A stretch of 64,000 nt of DNA from Setoptus koraiensis (GCA_048013815.1 CM106586.1:22568001-22632000), one strand, 5' to 3'; positions 45,233 through 56,556 are shown, counted from the first letter of the stretch. Notes: a model not told the origin generated them from the sequence alone. Numbers and translations are program-made.

Positions 45233-47407
45233 ATGAAGGCGGAAAAGCGTCAAATAAAGGTGAAAAATTTCCAGGCTCCCAAGCCGCCTTCAAATTTCAC
45301 ACAGGACATATGGAATCAATTGAAGGATGCCGTCCATGCTATTCAGTCATCTGAGAGAGTCAACGACGACTCCCAGTATCTCTATGACAAGGTTGTGTCA
45401 CTTTGTGAATCCGGCTGGGAGGCAGAGATCTATGAGCGCCTAGAGAGTCTAGTTGATCAGCACATTAGAAAGATATTGTCAGAATTCTCTGAATACGACC
45501 GCGAAAGTTTACATTTCTTAAAATCACTCAATGTTTGTTGGCAAACAAATTGTCGTCAAATGCAGGCAATCAGATCTATATTCTATTATCTCGACAGAAC
45601 CTATGTACTAACCGTGCCAACATTATCATCTATATGGGATATGGGATTGGCCAAATTTAGTGATTATTTTAATACAAATTCAAGGTTACTCTCTAGAGCA
45701 ATAGATGAATTATTACAACTTATCAAAAAGGAGCGCAGTGGCGAGCGAGTAGACAGGGGTCTGATAAAGGATTTACTCACCATGCTCTCAAATCTATCCA
45801 TTTATTCCAAAGTGTTTGAGCCACGCTTTCTCAAGGATACCGAACGCTTATATCAATCCGAGGCACAAGAGATGGCTCATACAATGGAGGTACCAGAATA
45901 TTTAGCACATGTGGATAAAAGACTCAAAGAAGAACAAGAACGTATTGCTCATTATTTGGATATCACTACCAAAGATAGGCTTATAAATACAGTAGAGAAG
46001 GAACTATTAGAGAATCATCTAGAGGGAATATTAAACAGGGGCCTGGAAGTGATGTTAGACAAAATGAAATTACAAGATTTGATACTCTTGCATGAACTAG
46101 CATCGAGAGTTAGACAGGGACCATCTCAATTATGTTCAACATTTAACAAGTATATAAAGCAAAGAGGCAAGGTATTTGTCATGAATCCGGAAAAAGACAA
46201 ATCTATGGTGCAAGATCTTTTACTATTCAAGGAACAAATGGACTGCGTTGTATCCGTGTGTTTCCAGAAGCAAGATAAATTTGTCAATTCACTCAAAGAG
46301 GCTTTCGAACATTTTATAAACCAAAGAGCTAATAAGCCGGCCGAACTCATAGCTAAATACATTGACGTTAAGCTAAGGATGGGCAACAAAGAAGCCACGG
46401 ATGAAGAACTAGAGAGGAAATTGGATCAGATAATGGTCATATTCAGATTTATTCATGGTAAAGATGTCTTTGAGGCTTTCTACAAGAAAGATCTGGCTAA
46501 ACGTTTGCTTGTTGGCAGGTCTGCCTCGATCGATGCAGAGAAGTCCATGTTATCTAAACTCAAACATGAATGTGGTGCGTCGTTCACAGGTAAATTAGAG
46601 GGTATGTTCAAAGATATGGACTTAAGCAAGGATATTTTGGTTGCGTTCAAAAACTACGTCACAAATTCCGGTTCCAAATTGGAGTTCGATTTGATTGTTC
46701 ATGTATTAACGATGGGCTATTGGCCCACGTATCAACCGATGACCGTTGTTATGCCCAGAGATATGTTGAGACACCAAAAGATATTCCAGCAATTTTACAT
46801 GCAGAAACATAATGGACGTAAATTGCAGTGGCAAGCCAACCTTGGTAGCTGCCTATTAAACGCCTGGTACAAAGACAATACAAAAAAGGAGCTTCACGTG
46901 TCTGAGTTTCAAGCCTTAGTACTACTATTATTTTGTGATGCTGATGAAAAGTCATTCAAGGAGATAGCCAAGGAGACAAACATTGAAACGGTGGAGCTAA
47001 AAAGGACTCTACAATCAATGGCTTGTGGTAAAATACGAGTCCTACATAAAGAGCCCAAAGGAAAAGACGTTAATGAAGATGACAACTTTGTGTATGCCGC
47101 TAATTTTACACATAAATTGTATAGGATAAAAATAAATCAAATCCAATTCAAGGAGACTCAAGAGGAACAATCTACCACTCAAGAGAAAGTTTACCAAGAT
47201 AGACATTATCAGATAGATGCTGCCATTGTGCGTATAATGAAAACAAGAAAGTCCTTAAATCACAATCAATTAGTCGCCGAAATATTTGAACAGATAAGAT
47301 TTCCAGTTAAGCCTCATGATATCAAGAAGAGGATTGAAAGTTTAATAGAGAGAGAATTTTTAATCCGTGAAAAGGATAACGCCCAACAGTATAATTATGT
47401 AGCCTGA
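45233..47407 (+). CDS. CUL4: Cullin-4, scaffold of CRL4 ubiquitin ligases
   Basis: Scaffold that binds DDB1-DCAF receptors at its N-terminus and the RING protein Rbx1 at its C-terminus; acts in DNA repair, replication licensing and chromatin. Product 724 residues from ATG 45233; the frame upstream of this ATG offers only TTG and GTG. It matches CUL4, not CUL3 or CUL1: VKNFQAPKPPSNFTQDIW, CWQTNCRQMQAIRSIFYYLDR-TYV, VPEYLAHVDKRLKEEQER, NKPAELIAKYIDVKLR, DVFEAFYKKDLAKRLLVGRSAS, MGYWPTYQPM, and RIKINQIQFKET. The neddylation site sits in IVRIMKTRKSLNHN (Lys about 670) in the C-terminal winged helix, which ends QQYNYVA, close to human PNQYNYIA. Single exon. Confidence 0.97.
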   Translation: MKAEKRQIKVKNFQAPKPPSNFTQDIWNQLKDAVHAIQSSERVNDDSQYLYDKVVSLCESGWEAEIYERLESLVDQHIRKILSEFSEYDRESLHFLKSLNVCWQTNCRQMQAIRSIFYYLDRTYVLTVPTLSSIWDMGLAKFSDYFNTNSRLLSRAIDELLQLIKKERSGERVDRGLIKDLLTMLSNLSIYSKVFEPRFLKDTERLYQSEAQEMAHTMEVPEYLAHVDKRLKEEQERIAHYLDITTKDRLINTVEKELLENHLEGILNRGLEVMLDKMKLQDLILLHELASRVRQGPSQLCSTFNKYIKQRGKVFVMNPEKDKSMVQDLLLFKEQMDCVVSVCFQKQDKFVNSLKEAFEHFINQRANKPAELIAKYIDVKLRMGNKEATDEELERKLDQIMVIFRFIHGKDVFEAFYKKDLAKRLLVGRSASIDAEKSMLSKLKHECGASFTGKLEGMFKDMDLSKDILVAFKNYVTNSGSKLEFDLIVHVLTMGYWPTYQPMTVVMPRDMLRHQKIFQQFYMQKHNGRKLQWQANLGSCLLNAWYKDNTKKELHVSEFQALVLLLFCDADEKSFKEIAKETNIETVELKRTLQSMACGKIRVLHKEPKGKDVNEDDNFVYAANFTHKLYRIKINQIQFKETQEEQSTTQEKVYQDRHYQIDAAIVRIMKTRKSLNHNQLVAEIFEQIRFPVKPHDIKKRIESLIEREFLIREKDNAQQYNYVA

Positions 47408-47426
47408 GTAATACTATTTCAAAATA

Positions 47427-47432
47427 TTTATT
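47427..47432 (-). terminator. AATAAA signal of the cuticular protein gene
   Basis: Reverse-strand AATAAA about 215 bases beyond the cuticular protein stop and only 20 bases from the CUL4 stop, so its 3' UTR probably reaches the CUL4 end. Confidence 0.45.
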
Positions 47433-47488
47433 TCATAGATAATGATTGGAGGACACATAAATCCTGAGTGTAACAGGCAGTGTTCAAT

Positions 47489-47494
47489 AATAAA
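47489..47494 (+). terminator. AATAAA signal of CUL4
   Basis: AATAAA 82 bases after the CUL4 stop, within the 237-base gap to the convergent cuticular gene. Confidence 0.55.
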
Positions 47495-47644
47495 TTTTCG
47501 GAGCTGTTCTTTCAATTCAACAATTATGATATATATAGTTGATATGGGCCCATGATTGTTGGGAATTAAAATTAATAATCGCTTCGCTTGTTCAATTTGT
47601 TTTAATTATTGCTCTTCACTGTCTCTTGATTAATTGTCATCCTA

Positions 47645-50600
47645 TTAGCTTTTTGTGTAAGCTGGCGATGACATATCAGAGCTAGCGCTTCCGTAAGATT
47701 GGCTGTCCATTTTCATTTGTTGTTGAGCCATCATTGACTTTCTGTTGTTGTTGAGCATTTTAATCATAGACAGGGCCATTTTGTTGTTTCCTGCAGCACC
47801 GTAAGCACCTGCAGCATTTGGTGACATCATCATCATACTGTTACCTCCGTATTGTTGACCGCTAGTCTTGCCAGCACCTGCCATCATACCAGAGTCCATT
47901 GGGCTTTGTCCGTAGGCGGACGACGAGTCACTTCCGGCCATCATTTTTTGATGAACTGGTATCTGTTGGTATTGGCGTAATTTAGCCATTGATCGCTGGG
48001 CACCAGCCATGCCGTTCATGCCGTTGGCAGCACCGTATTTGGCAGCGGCCGTCATTCCCATGTTAGCACCAGCCTGAGAGGCTCCGTATTTGTTGTTGTT
48101 GTTGTTCATTTCAGCTGATTGTCCGTAGTTTGACTGTCCGGCGGATTTTGTTGCTGAGGCGCCAGCCATCGAGTAGCCACCGTTAGCAGCAGCCATCATG
48201 TTGTTGGAACCGTATGAGTTCGATGCCGAGCCACCATATCCGGCAGCCTTACCAGACTGTAATGGGGTCTCAAATCCTGACATCATAAATTGTTGTGGCA
48301 TTTGTTCACCATAGGCACCGGCACCTGTCATGGCGCTGTCACTTTCGGCGCCGTAACCGGATGCTCTGTTTGCATCGGCTGATCCAGAAGCTGAACCGTA
48401 ACCTTGATCCATGGCTGCCATCATGTTGGCGGCCGAGTTGTCGTCGTAAGATGAGGCACCAGAGTCTTGTTGTTGCTGTTGTTGGTCCATTTGCGAGTTG
48501 TATGTTGGCGCATCGCTGTCTGTGTCCATCAAGGCAGCAGTGGCACCGTAGCTTCCCATTGAGCTCATCATTTTGTTGTTGTTTTGCATCTCGTAACCAG
48601 CCTGTGATTGTTGTTGTTGTGCACGTTGAGCACCACCATAGTTAAGTGCTGCCTTCTTTTGCGAATTGACCATCATGTTCACCAACGCTTGACCGCTCAT
48701 TTTAGCAGCGGCCGAGCCACCGTAGGCACCCGAACCAGAGGCACCGGCACCGTTCATTGCTGATTTCATCATCATGGCGGCAGTTGCACCGTAGTTACCT
48801 GCCGAGGAGCCTGCTCCTCCCATGCTGCCGGCACCGTACGATGATTTCATTTGACTAGCTGCACCCATTGAGCTGGCACCGTTAGAACCGTATGAACCCG
48901 AGGATCGTCCGTTACCGTTGCCAGCGCCATTGTAAGCCGATTGCATCATTGCTGGTTGCTCAGATTGTCCGCTTCCGTACGAGGAAGAGGCGTCTGACGA
49001 TGATGATGAGTAAGATGATGATGACTTAGTTGCGTAAGATCCCTCAGGTGGTGTCTCAACAATGTATTGCACATCAGCTGGGTTCTCGGTGGAGCCAACA
49101 CCGGGCTCGTTGGTCTTGACAATGGCATTGAAACCCGAAGCGCCGGCCGTGTATTCGACCTGGCGTGTTGTGAGCGCGCGAATATTTCGTGGGATGGAAC
49201 GAATCGATAGATTAGTTGTGTAGTAGTTGTGTAGCGAACAGGTCGCTGTTGTCTAGCAATAACTCGTATAACTCAGGTCGCGTCAGCGCAACGAGTTATG
49301 AGAAACTGATTGTGAGCTTCCATCTATGTCCCGCATTGGGCAACTTTCTTCCTGATTTAGTCGCCGGCTTACCTGTCTGTAGATTCCCGCTGGGTCTTTG
49401 TAGCCGTAGCTGCCTTTCACTTCGCCGCGGGCATCGCCGACTTCATGGCGATCCTGGGTCGTTCCATAGCCGTCGTCGCTCTCGAAACCGAACATGTAAG
49501 GCATGGGCTTCTCCTATGCAAATGAGTTGGTTGAGTCGATAGTTATACCGGTTATTGTTGTTATGTTGAGCAACAACAGCAGCAGCAGCAGGTTGTTGGC
49601 GATGAGCAGAGTGATTTATGGTAAGACAACAATAGATTCAGATGGAGACATTAGATTTGATTAAGTTGTTGATTGTGCAAAGCGCTAATCGGAGCGCACC
49701 GTGACAAGCACAACTGATCCGATCATGACATAATCTTGTCGTCTTGTTAGCCCGCATGGCGAATCGATTGTCTGGCCCTCACAACCGGACAATCAACTGG
49801 CTTGTCCGTCACTGATCATCGGTCGCAATTCACGACCGATGACCGGTGGCCGATAACGAGCTACGTAACGATGAATATTCATCGCCTCCTACGCAATTCA
49901 ATTGCAACAGTGCGCGAATAACCGTCAATATTAGCCGCTTAGATCAGCCGTGAGCACTATCCGTTTGTGAATGATCCCATATTCATGAATGGGATATTCA
50001 TGGATATGAGATCATCCGGATCCGCATGAATCCATGAATGTCGGCTGGCCACGAAAGCGGCCGCGAATCTTCACGGCTCTATATTCATGAATATGTTCAT
50101 AAATATATCCATGAGTATATTCATGAGTATATTCATGAATATATTCATGGATACGCTGGTGGTTGCATAATGACGACAAACGCGAAATGCCGCGCCATGA
50201 CGAAAATCAGTGCCGCCGGGGTACCTACCTGTTCGCCGTAACCCTGTTTTCCGTAGCCGGACTTGGCAGCGGCACCGTAGGCGCCGTTGGCGGCCTGTTG
50301 CTTGGCGCCATATTGGTTGGCCATTTGGTTGTCGTTGCCCTGTTGGCCGTATTGTGATTGTGCACCGGCCATCATTTGTGGGGCGCTTGAGGAATCGTAG
50401 CCATTGGATTGTTGTTGGTTGTTGCCATAGTTACCCATCTGAGAGCCCATCGAGCTAGGCACTGGGGCCATCTTTTTCTGTGAATATGGCGACGACTGGT
50501 ATTGGGCCATGGCGAGGTGCGAGGCCAGGCACACGGCGGCCAAGCAGGTAGCGGCCTGTCATTTGGGCGAGTTGTTTGTGTTTGGGATTGATGAGCGAGC

Positions 50601-50754
50601 ATAGCGAGAATATACGATGAGGAACGGAGTTGAGAATTAGTGACTTGTCGATATATGATAATATGATAATAATACTATGACTAGACCGTTAGGTGTTGCG
50701 TTGCACACAGTTGCTGGCAACTATGGGGAAACTCACAATTGATATCACTTTCAT
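47645..50754 (-). CDS. R&R cuticular protein with Met/Ala/Gly/Ser-rich tail, four exons
   Basis: Secreted chitin-binding structural protein of the exoskeleton. Exons on the reverse strand: 50754-50737 (six codons), 50555-50229, 49513-49373 and 49159-47645, all GT-AG and all phase 0; total 666 residues. The short first exon MKVISI joins AATCLAAVCLASHLAMAQ to give a proper signal peptide, a usual arrangement for cuticle genes. Exons 3-4 encode the Rebers-Riddiford domain (about 116-185): FGFESDDGYG, then EVKGSYGYKDPAGIYRQ, VEYTAGASGFNAIVKTNEPG and ENPADV, an arachnid-type consensus. Residues about 195-666 are a low-complexity tail of SYG, GAYG, MMA and NNN motifs with very high Met, Ala, Gly, Ser and Gln, like silk or glue proteins. 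A TATA box and initiator lie upstream. Confidence 0.92.
49816..49842. repeat. Inverted repeat, 10-bp arms, in cuticular gene intron
   Basis: TCATCGGTCG (49816-49825) and CGACCGATGA (49833-49842) with a 7-base loop, inside the 715-base second intron (49514-50228). Confidence 0.9.
50081..50152. repeat. 12-bp tandem array in cuticular gene intron
   Basis: Six degenerate 12-bp units of the form ATATTCATGARK. The unit contains the palindrome TTCATGAA, and further ATTCATGAAT copies occur just upstream at about 49978-50040. Confidence 0.9.
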
Positions 50755-50952
50755 TGTGTGTGTGGTTTGTGGTGCTTGAATTCGCTACTAATGAGTGAGC
50801 AATTCTTCTATGCAATATTTCTACTGTGATGAGATTGAATGTTGCAGAAGATTTTTAAAAAATTTCTAAGACTGATTGATCTATCGTATTGATCTTGCGT
50901 GAGCGGGTGATTGAAACTCAGTTGAACTGTTGTGTTGCTTCTCACTCAATGA

Positions 50953-50985
50953 TGACCAAACCAGCCAACTGGCCGCCTTATATAG
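50953..50985 (-). promoter_or_regulatory. TATA box and initiator of the cuticular protein gene
   Basis: Reverse-strand TATATAAGG (50985-50977) with an initiator-like GTCATC whose A is at 50953, 32 bases downstream of the first T: the canonical spacing. This predicts a 5' UTR of about 200 bases before the ATG at 50754. Confidence 0.6.
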
Positions 50986-51509
50986 CGACCCGCGAGCCTC
51001 AGCCGATACTTTAATATGTGTGCCGATAATGAGCACGGGCCGGCCCGTGGGGGACAGCAGCGGCAGCAGCAGCCAGTTGAGCGATTATAGCGCTACACAG
51101 ACAGAGCGGGGTTCATCTTTGTTTGCTAGCAAGGCGCTCAGCAAGGTCTCACCTTTGCTCTCCATTCACGGGGCTTCGCAGTCACAACACACACACACAC
51201 ACAGTCACAGTTGTGAGCTGAACAATATGCTCGTCTAACCGTTAATTTCAAGGTAGTTGGCAGCGAGGAGGCAACGACAGTCGCCGCTGTGACGCTCGCA
51301 CACAGCGGACGCGGGGCAAGCGAGCAAGCGGGCGACTTATCCAAGCGACACAACAGGTGAGTTTGACAGCTACGACAGAGCGTTATGCGCAAATCGGGGG
51401 GCTTGGCCACTGCGCACACGTGGATATTGGCGCTCGCCGCCGACTGACTGCGAATGATACACAAAAGAGCGATCGCTCGGCCGCTTGCGTCACTTGCACC
51501 TGTCGCACG

Positions 51510-51608
51510 TTACCTGAGTTACCTGTGCTGGCCGCGTTACCTGTGCTGGCCGCGTTACCTGTGCTAGCCGCGTTACCTGAGTTACCTGTGTTACCTGAGT
51601 TACCTGTG
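51510..51608. repeat. 9-bp array, GTTACCTGT / GCTGGCCGC
   Basis: Eleven consecutive 9-bp units, GTTACCTG(A/T) alternating in part with GC(T)GGCCGC to give an 18-bp higher-order unit three times. Directly after it, a 10-bp GTTGTGCGCC-like array runs to about 51650. Confidence 0.92.
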
Positions 51609-51938
51609 CGCGCTGGTTGTGCGCCGTTGTGCGCGGTTGTGCGCCGTTGTGGCCGGTGCAAGTGCGCGCGTTGCCCGCTGGGGGCTGGCCGTCTTGCCAG
51701 CGACAGTCAGCTGTCAGGCCGGTTGCTATCTGTGGCTCGCTATTGATTTAAAGCATGTCGGCGTGCGTGTGTGTGTGTGTGCCGACTAATTAAGCCCGAC
51801 GAACGAGCGGCTGAGCTGGATCATTTGTCAACAGTCGCGCACCACCGACACTGTTGCTGTCGAGCAAGCCGAGAGCCGGCCCAAAATTGACGGACTTTGT
51901 TCATTGTCACTTGCAGCCATAAACTCTTTATCGCCATC

Positions 51939-52010
51939 ATCATTTGCCAAATCGTTTGCCAAATCGTTTGGCGAATCGTTTGGCGAATCGTTTGCCAAAT
52001 CGTTTGCCAA
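51939..52010. repeat. 12-bp tandem array, ATCGTTTGCCAA
   Basis: Six 12-bp units in the order A A B B A A, where B ends GGCGA in place of GCCAA. Confidence 0.95.
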
Positions 52011-52226
52011 ATCGCTGGGCTCGAGACGCTTGCCCGTCTATTCATTGCAGTGTTGGTTGCAGTTCGCTAATGAATTATGCCAAAACGCAACAGTAACGGC
52101 AATCAACAAATAAACAACAGGTAAATCGGCGGCTCGCTAATGCCCGCTCGCTCGGATGTTGCAAGCGACGTATGCGATCGCGGGGATCGCAAGCTGTGCC
52201 CGGCTCGCCGTGCCGCATTCATGCCC

Positions 52227-52274
52227 ATGTTCTTTGGTATGTTCGTTGGTATGTTCGTTGGTATATTCATCGGT
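52227..52274. repeat. 12-bp tandem array, ATGTTCGTTGGT
   Basis: Four units with one to three changes, tailing into more degenerate copies to about 52300. Confidence 0.9.
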
Positions 52275-52720
52275 ACATTCGTTCGCGCACTTGTTCGTAC
52301 GAACAACCAGTGTTCGCGTATTCACGAATTCACGAATGAATATGCTTCAATTAACTGCTGCGATGGCTGCCGCAACTGGTGGTCGCAAGCCGGCAACCGG
52401 CGACCGATGCCGGCCGAGCCACCCGAGCAGCCCAGTCCCGAGAGCGACCCGAGCGGGGCAATCGCGACAGCAACAAGCGCAGCGCAATCCCGAGAGCGAG
52501 ACAGTAAACTAGACAAATCAAAAAATTGATTGCCAGTGCCCCCGAACGGCGCTAATTGTGCGCGGTTGTTGCGCGGGCCGCATCCCGGGAACCGCTGCCA
52601 CACTCTGGCAGCCAGAGACACGCTGCACTGTTAGCGACGACTCTGCAGTAATTAGCGGCCGCCGACTTGTTCTGCCGACGCTCTATTTATCGTTGCGATT
52701 TACCGTTGATCTGTCTTAGC

Positions 52721-52760
52721 GTCTCGGCGTCTCGGCGTCTCGGCGTCTCGGCGTCTCGGC
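52721..52760. repeat. 8-bp tandem array, GTCTCGGC
   Basis: Five perfect units, followed by degenerate copies; perfect identity suggests recent slippage. Confidence 0.95.
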
Positions 52761-53270
52761 GTTTTACCGTTTCGGCGTTGTGCCGCTACCTCACCAAACG
52801 AGCTGCGAGTGACTTACCGGCAGCGAGCTGCCACGAACCCGCACCGATCGGCAGCCGCTCGCCCTTCCCATGGCTTCTCCGAGACGAGCCAGCAGCGCGA
52901 ACAGGGGAGCGCCTTGCCGGAGAGCGTTGCCAGAGTGTGACGCGGTGCCAGCGGCGGGCCGGCCAGCCCGAACTGACCGCCGCCGGCCGGCTCGCCCGTG
53001 CAACCGCCCGACAAGCCTCACTCAGCTTCAGCTGATCGGGCCGGCCGGCCGTTCATGAAATGATTTGCAATGAGGCCCGGCGAGCGGTGTGCGTGTGTGT
53101 GTGTGTAGCCTAGTAGTAGTGTGTCTAGCCGTAGTAGTGGTGGCACGGACTGACGGCGCGACGCTGTGATAAATAATTGGTCGCAATGATAAACGCGGCG
53201 CTTGTGTGAGTGACACTGTCAGCGCGGGCTGTCGTCGCTGTCATTAGCGCGAATTGTTGTTGTTGTTGTT

Positions 53271-53308
53271 GTTGTTGGTATTGTGCAAATTTGCACAATA
53301 CCAACAAC
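53271..53308. repeat. Perfect 38-bp palindrome
   Basis: Nineteen-base arms with no spacer, centred between 53289 and 53290 on GCAAA|TTTGC. It adjoins a GTT run on the left and CAA-rich DNA on the right. Confidence 0.95.
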
Positions 53309-53688
53309 CGACAGCGACAACAACAACGACAACGACAGATATTATTGATGGCAACTGTCAAACATTCAGACTTACAAGTCAGACATTTAGTCAGAGTTGC
53401 GCTGAACTGGCTCAAGTCGCGCGTTTGTCCAGCGCGCAACCAGTGGGCACGGCTGTGGGCAAGGTCGCGCTCTGGATGATTATTATTATTGATTAAATCA
53501 ATAACTTGATGGCCGTCAGCGTGCGCTCGATTATCAACGGCCGGCCAACAGGAGGCTGACGCAATGATTGCCGGCCGCTCTCTTACCAGCAACTAAGAGT
53601 AATTAAGGCTGCCTAATATCCAATGCCCAATCGCACTGGCGCTCTCTCGCTCTCTCGCTCGCCAGTTCACCTGTTACCAGCGGCGGCG

Positions 53689-53722
53689 GCGGCTCACCTG
53701 TTGCCGACAACAGGTGAGCCGC
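53689..53722. repeat. Inverted repeat with CACCTG arms
   Basis: Fifteen-base arms (53689-53703 and 53708-53722) around CCGA; each arm contains GGCTCACCTG or its complement. Confidence 0.95.
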
Positions 53723-54240
53723 TGGAAAATTGTCAGCTGATCTGGCCGTTGTCGCATTGCATGTCTGGCCTGTCTTGGCATGTCTTGGCGTGTCGCTATC
53801 GCTCGGCGCGAACAGAATCGGTAACTGGAGCGGCGCGTACCCGAGCCAGCGCGACGCCCGCAACGGGATGAGACGGGCCGAGATGAACTCTGGTGGGCAA
53901 GCGGCGCAATACGTCGCGCGTAACATATGAGTTGTATGGGGACGCCAAGCGGCGCTCGTGTCAAGGTTTCGGGTGTGATCAATGAGCTGTCGGTGGTCGC
54001 GTAGCCGTAGTTGCCGCTGTCGTTGTCGTTGTTGTTGCTGTCGTTGTTGTTGTTGCTGCTGCAGTTGTCGCTGTTGCTGTTGTCGCTGTTGCTGTTGTTG
54101 CGCTATTATCAATTTCGTTGTTTAGTTATAGTGAGTCGGTTGTTCAGTTGCGCTCGCTCGGTGTGGCCTGTTGGCCGCGGCCTGAGCCCCCGCAACAATC
54201 CAGCCAGCGCTGTCCACACGCAGCTCACATCTACAACCGC

Positions 54241-54284
54241 CAGGTGAGCCGCAACAGCCGACAGGTGAGCCGACCAGGTGAGCC
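54241..54284. repeat. Cluster of three CAGGTGAGCC motifs
   Basis: The 10-mer occurs at 54241-54250, 54262-54271 and 54275-54284 in direct orientation. Further copies, as GGCTCACCTG, lie at 53691, 55980 and 57480. Confidence 0.95.
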
Positions 54285-55491
54285 GGCTGAGCCGTGCTAG
54301 GCCTGGCGAGCCGACTGGTGAGTCAAACCGATGAATGACGGCCATAAGTAACATTAATGACAACTGCATATGCTAAATGAGTGATCGATGGAACGGCAAA
54401 CGCAACGGCGGCGCCAGCCTGGCCAACGTTGCAGATAAATAGAGAGAAGGATAAGGAGAAATGACGAGAAATAAAGAGAAATAACGAGAAATAACGACTT
54501 GTGGAAAGTGGAAAATGGAAAATGAATTCGCAATGAATAAAAGGCCAGCCGGCCAGCCTTCGCCGCGCTCTTCGCCGGCCCGACCACTCGTCCGCTCGTG
54601 TCGCTTGAGTGTGCGGGCCGGCGCTCAGTCGCCCGTCTGTCGAACATGCCAACCAGACACAACCAGACACAACAACTGCGTACAACAACCAGATGCAATA
54701 GGCAAGGTGGCGGGCTGTCTCGGGAATCCGGCGCGGGGCTGGCCTCTGATTCGTGGCCAGCCAGACAGCCTCGAATGGGCGCACAGCCGGCCCCTTGCCG
54801 GCTTGCGGCGGCCCGAGGAGAGTCGCGCCCGCTTTTTGGTAGACCGCAGCGGCCGCAGCGCCCGACTAAATAGCGGGCGCCGGGAGGGCCGGGCCGTGCG
54901 GCCGGGCGGCGAAAATTGAAATTGGCTTGCTGGCCAACTGTCATTGTTGGCGTGTGTGTGCGCGCAAGATTGTTATTATTTCAAATATGCAAAGTAGTTG
55001 CGTCGAAGCGACCAATCTAATATCTCGTCACTGGCCGGCCGCCAGTGTCTGGACAGCGCCGACTGGATCGGATTGCGGCGACAGTCGGTCGGCGGCCATT
55101 TGTTGGCAACGACAATTATTGGCCACAAGCGAACAAGCGATTGCCCGGCCAGCGATTGCTTGGTCGCCGGGCCGGCGCAGTCTCTCATCACTTGTTATGT
55201 AAGCGATTGAATATTTGCTCGCTCGTCAAGCTGTCGTCGTGTTACGTCATTATCGCGCTCGCCATAATGACGCTCGATAAACATTCCAATTTGGGCCGCG
55301 CGCTTGAATTTACATTTAGATTCAATGTTATCATCGGCCGTCGGTCGGCCGCTGTCCGACCGGCACACTCGGCCGACAACAGCGCCGACCAGCAGCGCCG
55401 GTTGTCGGCACGCTGACGCACCAAACAAATATCGCACTTGATTGCGCAACAATGCCAAACAAATGTCTTGCCAGCGAACGAAAATCTGAGA

Positions 55492-55536
55492 AATTTGCCA
55501 AATCTGCCAAATTTGCCAAATTGGCCAAATTTGCCC
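55492..55536. repeat. 9-bp tandem array, AATTTGCCA
   Basis: Five units with single-base differences. Confidence 0.92.
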
Positions 55537-56444
55537 TGTGCTGACCACTGCGCGGGCCGTGCAGTGGGTGCCGTCGAGCGCCGCGTTGTTTGCATTGCGT
55601 TCTCGTCTTGGCGGCACAACGATCGCGATTGGCGCCAGTTTGCGCAGGTGAACGCGATCGCATAAACGGAGCCCTAAACGGACGAGATACGAAATGCAAA
55701 GTGCAAAAAACGATCATCGAGCCGCCGATCAAACCGATCGATCGCTCGCCTGCCTAATCGTCGACAGCGGCGACGGGCGCCCGAGCGGATCGTCCCGTCG
55801 ATTGAGCGCTGCACAAAATTGGATCGTCCGGCCGACGCGGCGCGCAAACGAACCCGAGCCACATGCGAGCGGGACGCGCCCAGCCGTCGCGACTCGCGAT
55901 GACCTGAATCACCTGTATTATACAGGCCGCATAATTATTGTTGTTGCTGTTGTCGCTGTTGTTGGGTAATCCGAGCCGCGGCTCACCTGTGCGCACGTGA
56001 GGTCACACGCGGCCAACAGTCGCGCCGCCGTGCGCAATCGACAGCGGGCGCCCTCGCTCTCGGGCACTCTATTGCTGGCGCCTGGCGAGTAATTAAACAA
56101 ACAACTCGATCGACCGATCATTCAATTTCAAGGCAGCACCCAAACGGCGCCGGCTTCGGGTTGCAGTCGGGCGAGCGCGCGCAATTGCGCGCTAATCACA
56201 ATTAAATCGCAGCGACTTTATGCTCTAGACATTTTATCACTTTATCATCTCATAATTTTATATCTCGCTCTTATTTTATCTGCGTAATCGGCTCGCCTGG
56301 CGGCGCTGTGCCGCACTGCAAACGAAACGGCCATAATAATGAAAATCGGGCGCCCATTGCGACCCGTCAGCCGGCGACGGCTCGCCCGCCAGACCCGTCG
56401 GGCTCGCTCGAAACGCCCAGCGCGAAATGCAAGAATGCGAACAT

Positions 56445-56556
56445 ACGAAAATCCGAAAATACGAAAATCCGAAAATACGAAAATGCGAAAATGCGAAAAT
56501 ACGAAAATGCAAAAATACGAAAATGCGAAAATACGAAAATCCGAAAATGCAAAAAT
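56445..56556. repeat. 8-bp tandem array, NCGAAAAT
   Basis: Fourteen consecutive 8-bp units; the first base varies among A, C and G, and two units carry CAAAAAT. It is the longest minisatellite of the window and creates open frames on all six frames by virtue of its 24-bp reading period. Confidence 0.95.
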
